From: Vigna angularis
Lineage: Eukaryota; Streptophyta; Magnoliopsida; Fabales; Fabaceae
DNA length: 64,000 bases
Assembly: GCF_016808095.1 (NCBI RefSeq)
Contig: NC_068975.1
Coordinates: 23,319,501 to 23,383,500 of the forward strand
Direction: 5' to 3'
Shown piece after piece: positions 59,901 to 64,000 of the stretch. The notes beneath the pieces were generated by a model. It searched no databases. It saw only the letters and a list, made by a program, of their open reading frames with translations, and was not told the DNA's origin. How positions within the stretch are numbered: the stretch's first letter is position 1; every line of letters starts with the position of its first letter. Both the position numbers and the translations under genes were made by a program.

Positions 59901-60580
59901 ATTAAAATATAATTTAAAAGTACCTAAAGTATCACTATCTTTGGAGTATAATTCAACAATTATTTCAGAAATTTATCTGATAACAATAAAACTGAATTTA
60001 CATATAATTAACTTGTAGTTTTTAAAATGGTTTTTAAATCAATTTATATAATGAATATATATATTTTTATCTATTTTTTGTGCGATGGAGCTAAATCCTA
60101 TAGTATTTGTATTAACACTTAAAAACGTGCATAAAAATATTTCTCTCTGGCATGAAACCTATTTAACATCTATGAAAACTTCAATACAAATTATTAATAA
60201 TTCATTATTTGATAAAAGCACTTATTTGATATATATTATTGTTTGTTCTTGATAAAAATGGGATACTCATACGTCAAAATCATTTTCCATATCTTTATGA
60301 TTACAAATGGAATATTCACAAAAACAGATATCGGAATAACATTTTTCATACGTGTGTTATAAATTTATTATGATTAGGAAAACGGGCTCCACTGGGCTGG
60401 GTTTCAATTAATTCTGTACCCTGACACTTGGCGGCTAAAGTTGAGCTGCACCATATTCAATTCCTCTAATGCTTTCCCGAAAATTCATTCTTCTTGGGCC
60501 TACTGTTGATTGCAATTAAGGGCCCTACAACTGTCCTGGAATTTATATTTTGGGCCCTCGTGTTTCTACCCTCTATTCTT
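54790..60580. other. AT-rich intergenic region downstream of MIR390
   Basis: A short unplaced open frame lies at 54950-55100 (GKRRASAKWTSKSAYWPGDL..) and could be part of the MIR390 primary transcript; I do not call a protein. Microsatellites are (AAT)n at about 55449-55482 and (TA)n at about 56911-56984. A GC-richer island at 57120-57250 was not recognised. TGGGCC/GGGCCC promoter-like motifs cluster at 60385-60560. Confidence 0.5.
56911..56984. repeat. (TA)n microsatellite, about 37 units
   Basis: Long uninterrupted AT dinucleotide tract in intergenic DNA, probably length-polymorphic. Confidence 0.98.
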
Positions 60581-60587
60581 CCTCCTA

Positions 60588-61360
60588 CATTTTACCATTG
60601 AGTGATGATTCCTCCATCACCCCATCTTCTCCTTACACCTCTTCAATTTTTTTAAATTTCAAATTTATTCTTTTTATCTTTTACTTTTACTAATTTTACT
60701 TTTTACTTTTTAAAACCCTAATCTCAATCTCCTCTCACTTTCATTTTCCCTTTCACTCTCAGCAGCAAGTCCCACCCCTGCCCCTCCAGTGTCACTTTCT
60801 CTCTTTCTCTTAATTTTCACTTCCGTTAACCGGACATTTTTCATTTCCTTTCAAATTCTGCGAGATTCACCGAACACCCCGTGATCATCGAAGAAAAGTT
60901 CAGCTCCCGCGACCTAAACAATTTGGTTTACAACGGTAAGGGTTATTTCCTGGTGGTTCAGAGTTTCAAGTTTAAACATAGATTTTCAAGTTTGGTTATT
61001 AAAAGACAAGGAAGTGGGGAATAACTTTTTAGCATGAAATCATGATACTTCAAAACTCATCAGAAGTTATAAATGTTTTCAATTTATACAATGCATAATT
61101 TGCTTTTTCTATCAAATTTTGTGTTAACGAAAGTGGAAATTAAGAGAAAAAAAAAGTGATAATGGAGGTGGGGGCTTGTTGCTGAGAGTGAAAGGAAAAG
61201 TGAAAGTATGAGGAAATTAAGATTAGGATTTTAAAAAATAAAAAGTAAAATTGGTAAAGGTAAAAAGTAAAAAGGATAAATTTAGAATTTTAAAAAAATT
61301 GGAAAGGTGGAGAGAGAAGATGGGGTTGTGGAGGAAGCATCACTCTTTACCATTACAATG
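60588..61360. repeat. inverted repeat of a promoter/5'-UTR-like sequence
   Basis: The left arm 60588-60830 and right arm 61123-61360 are reverse complements at roughly 80-85% identity, around a 292-bp loop. Paired words include TTTTTAAATTT, TTTTACTTTTACTAATTTTA, CCCTAATCTCAATCTCCTC, CTTTCACTCTCAGCA and CCGTTAAC with their complements. The left arm has AAACCCTAA and a pyrimidine-rich character like a plant 5' UTR, and the loop has a good donor (AACGGTAAGG) near 60935. TATTCTT flanks both sides (60574-60580 and 61361-61367), possibly a target duplication. The origin is uncertain. Confidence 0.8.
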
Positions 61361-61440
61361 TATTCTTTTAATGAAACGGAAAGCATTATTAAAATCAAGT
61401 TATCTTGACTTTTCTTGTTTTGTCCATCATTTTTTATAAT

Positions 61441-62690
61441 TTTATAATAGCATAAAAAAAGAAAAATAATTCAAAATATGGGATAAGGCTAGTATTCATA
61501 TAAGAGAAAATACAAACACTTTTAGAAAAACTCTAACTGTGTCCACCAAAAGTTCAATAAGCAAAATTAAATTTTGACTTGTTATGAGAAGCAACAACAA
61601 TAGGATAGGCATAACAAAAACTAGAACTTATCAAATTTTGTATACCCAATTGATCAAATTCCAAAGAATCAACATACGAGAGATAGATAGATCATGTGAG
61701 GTACAATATTTCGGTGAGTGTAACCTTGAATACTCTTGTAAGGACTTGGGTTTTATGAGTATAAAGGCTGTAATTTAATATAAGTGAAGAATGAATATTT
61801 TATTGTTTTATGTTATAAGGTTATATCCAAAATAAAGTTTCATATCTCTAAAACTCTGTTGTCTTTAATTTCTTCTTAAAATTGAAAGACAATTATCTTT
61901 TCTCTTTCAAAAATTCTTAGATAGAAGAAAACACTAACAAAAACGAATCCTATTTAAAATTTTAATTTGAGTAAACTTTCAGTTTCTCAAATATTAAATT
62001 ATTTATTTTTGATTTTGTTGCATGGAGAGGGTTATTGTTGTATGTGAGATTTGATTAAAAAGATGAATTTATGCTAAAAGTAATAGTTATATTAAAAGAT
62101 GATATTTGATTAATCGAGTTTCACGAGAATCACCATTTTTTTTTTAATTTTTAAACATTGTTTTTCAGTTCTCTCTAGATTTTTTATTTTATCATTCATA
62201 AGTTTGAAAGTCGAAATATGCCATTAGACTTTTGATGCCGATCAAGGTCTACAATACTAACATATCAAAATTTTTAACAAAGTAAGTTTATCTTTTACTT
62301 TTCTTTTGAGTATTGTTAGTATATTTCTTGTATATTAGGGTGTAAGAGTTTACATGTGATGTTAAAACGCTTAAGATGAATTATAAAGATGAATTATAAG
62401 GATGTGTTATAAGGATGTGTTATAATCGTTGATTAGAGTTTTTTGTGTGTAACCTGTGATATAATAGAGTTTATATAGAACCCTTTTGAGTTTAGAAATA
62501 TTTATCCAATCATGAAAAAGCTAGTAAATTATAATAGAATTAGTTGAATTTGATTAGTTGTGACAAAACATGGTTTGATTGATAGTAAAATTGATGATTA
62601 TAATGGTATATTGAGATTATAAGAACTATTTGATGAAAATTTATCATCTATTCAAAACCGTTTTGTATGGTATAAAACTGGTATAATATC
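61441..62690. other. intergenic, AT-rich
   Basis: A small tandem repeat around GATGAATTATAAG/GATGTGTTATAAG lies at about 62378-62424. No gene is seen. Confidence 0.5.
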
Positions 62691-63013
62691 TTAAAGGTTT
62701 AATCCTTTTCGACATCCCTATTTGTGTAGGAATGTCTCAGATAGGTCCTCGTTTTGTAAAGTGTATCAAAATGGTCCTTAATTTTGAAAATTGAGATCAA
62801 TTAAGTCCTTCCCGTTAAGTTGGCTGGACGGCGTTAAAAAAATTGATGAGTGGGATGCTGAGATGACGAAATGTTACTGACGTGGCATTGACCTGGCTTA
62901 ATGGTGAGTTTTTTAGATTTAAAAAAGTGAAATTTGTAAATCCCTAAATTGAAGAAATCCCCAAATTAGTTGACGAGAGCGAGGTTCGTGTTGAAGGTTG
63001 TTGACGCAGGTGG

Positions 63014-63331
63014 GTGGAGATTCAAAAGGAGAGAAGGATCTACAAGTTAGGGTCACTCCCTCCTTTTTTGTTAGTTTTTGGTGGTGATGTTGAGGCTATT
63101 GATCATAGATGGAACCAACATGGTCTTGGAGGGGATAATGTTAGAAACAGTTACAGAACTTTGCATCCTGGTTCTGTCAGTTTGCTGCATTGGAGTGGGA
63201 AAGGGAAGCCATGGACAAGGCTTGATGCTAAGAAGCCTTGCTCAGTGGACTTTCTTTGGGCACCTTACGATCTCTATATACCTTCTCAGCATAAGAGAAT
63301 TGCTACTGCTACAATGCATTCGCCATTTTAG
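63014..63331 (+). pseudogene. captured 3' fragment of a galacturonosyltransferase-like (GATL) gene
   Basis: A 105-codon frame reads [56 protein letters not shown], then an unrelated tail to the stop. This is the C-terminal end of GT8-family GATL proteins, which act in the Golgi on pectin and xylan synthesis and are about 350 residues. The HWSGKGKPW motif is intact, but the DxD-bearing N-terminal two thirds are missing and there is no start codon. It is a relic inside a transposon. Confidence 0.9.
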
Positions 63332-63462
63332 ACATAAGTTTATATTGGTTTATCTGATTCATCTGTTCTGATTTTTTCAATTTAGGGATTCCTCCTCCTC
63401 CTCCACCACCACTTCCCCGATCACGCCCTCGTCGCTCTCCTCACCTTCGATTCCATGGGAGA

Positions 63463-63906
63463 CTTGAACATATGCCCGAGACATTTCTTGAACTGATCGG
63501 ATTCGAAAGATTCGGAGACAATCATGAATCCACCAGACTGCTCAACAGGTTGTCGAAGCTCGGCGACCCCAACTTGGTCGAGCGAACAGGCAAAGAGATC
63601 AAGAATAACAGACGCATCAGATAGCCTCTTGGAGAGTTGGTTATAGAAAGAGCACTAGTTGGCGTGGTGTCTGACTTGGTTGTTGAAGATGTGATGGTGG
63701 GTTCTGATGGGTTGGCGGAGATCAGAATCAACAACGATTCCAGGTCCGATAGTGGCAGGTCCGGAGGTGAAGAGCATGATCCTGGAGCCTGTGGTGACAA
63801 GGCAAGACTCTAGAAGTCCGAGGGCGACGGAAATGGCAGTGCCGGTGCACCTTGGAGGGCGAGTGGCGGAGGTGGAGTAGAATGTGGAATGGATGTCTTC
63901 TGACAA
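63463..63906 (-). pseudogene. captured fragment of a SEC23-like COPII coat gene
   Basis: Minus-strand reading from 63906 gives RCTGTAISVALGLLESC..GSRIMLFTSGPATIGPGI..SDLRQPIRTH, one TAG stop near 63657, then in the same frame [42 protein letters not shown]. This is the trunk/zinc-ribbon region of SEC23, the GTPase activator of SAR1 in ER export. It is closer to the divergent plant SEC23 class (At2g27460-like, from memory) than to canonical SEC23. Full proteins are over 750 residues. Only a piece is present, opposite in strand to the GATL piece. Confidence 0.85.
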
Positions 63907-63980
63907 AGATCTTATTGTTGTCGCTCGTCCTTAACACTCGGATGATTGAGATCTTATTGTTGCCGCTCGTACCGCTCGTT
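63900..63980. repeat. short duplicated motif at the window end
   Basis: AAGATCTTATTGTTGTCGCTCGT at about 63907 and GAGATCTTATTGTTGCCGCTCGT at about 63949 are near-identical, 42 bp apart, with ACTCGGATGATTG between. They may belong to the transposon's internal or terminal repeat. Confidence 0.75.
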
Positions 63981-64000
63981 AGATTCAATTGTCTTCTCAC

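Larger units (their letters stand above)
62694..64000. mobile_element. probable Pack-MULE with two captured gene fragments (right end outside window)
   Basis: About 62694-62990 looks like a long MULE terminal repeat: GGTTTAATCC, then AGGTCCTCG, ATGGTCCTTAATTTT and GGACGGCGTTAAAA, typical of the 'gtcctt' legume MULE ends. The interior holds a GATL fragment (plus) and a SEC23-like fragment (minus), both truncated, in GC-richer DNA. Neither the second terminal repeat nor the target duplication is in the window, so the class is inferred. Confidence 0.55.

Overview
The window looks like plant nuclear DNA from a dicot, most likely a legume. It is very AT-rich, and the genes are split by short GT-AG introns. 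There is a eukaryotic-type tRNA-Gly and a miR390 hairpin. Many transposon relics share ends starting GGGTTAAATATG, which I associate with legume Mutator-like elements. I infer the legume assignment; no sequence search was run.

Layout. An LBD12-like LOB-domain transcription factor lies at 793-1386. A repeat-rich gap follows, holding a decayed Helitron replicase/helicase (about 7.15-9.37 kb, minus strand) and a 1.3-kb near-palindrome (9.6-10.9 kb). A four-coding-exon gene that is probably mitochondrial ribosomal protein mS35 spans 12.77-16.71 kb. A UGT87A-type glycosyltransferase spans 20.13-23.24 kb. A dead STP-type hexose transporter (24.77-28.50 kb, minus) is interrupted by a 1.6-kb CACTA element. 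The plastid malonyl-CoA:ACP transacylase gene spans 30.18-33.45 kb. A tight cluster follows: an acidic MEA1-like gene (minus), tRNA-Gly(GCC) (minus) and a PBCP-like PP2C phosphatase (plus), with the tRNA inside the 286-bp gap between the two divergent genes.

From 38 kb on the window is mostly transposon territory. It holds a 377-bp MULE MITE with a perfect 9-bp target duplication and a large foldback element at about 40.04-42.77 kb. The right arm of that foldback was split by a Pack-MULE (40769-42680) carrying the 3' end of an anthranilate synthase alpha gene. Further on are a GACGTC-rich element (about 44-45 kb) and a duplicated repeat family (49-50.3 kb). A canonical MIR390 locus with its own TATA box lies at 54.1-54.3 kb, and a 0.77-kb inverted repeat at 60.59-61.36 kb. 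The window ends in what looks like a second gene-capturing element, with a GATL fragment (plus) and a SEC23-like fragment (minus).

How it fits together. From memory of Arabidopsis locus numbers, LBD12, UGT87A, PBCP and MCAT sit close together on Arabidopsis chromosome 2 (At2g30130 to At2g30200). The window is therefore probably an ancestral eudicot block, expanded by transposons and with foreign genes added. There is no operon logic. MCAT and PBCP both serve the chloroplast and are neighbours, but nothing in the sequence shows co-regulation.
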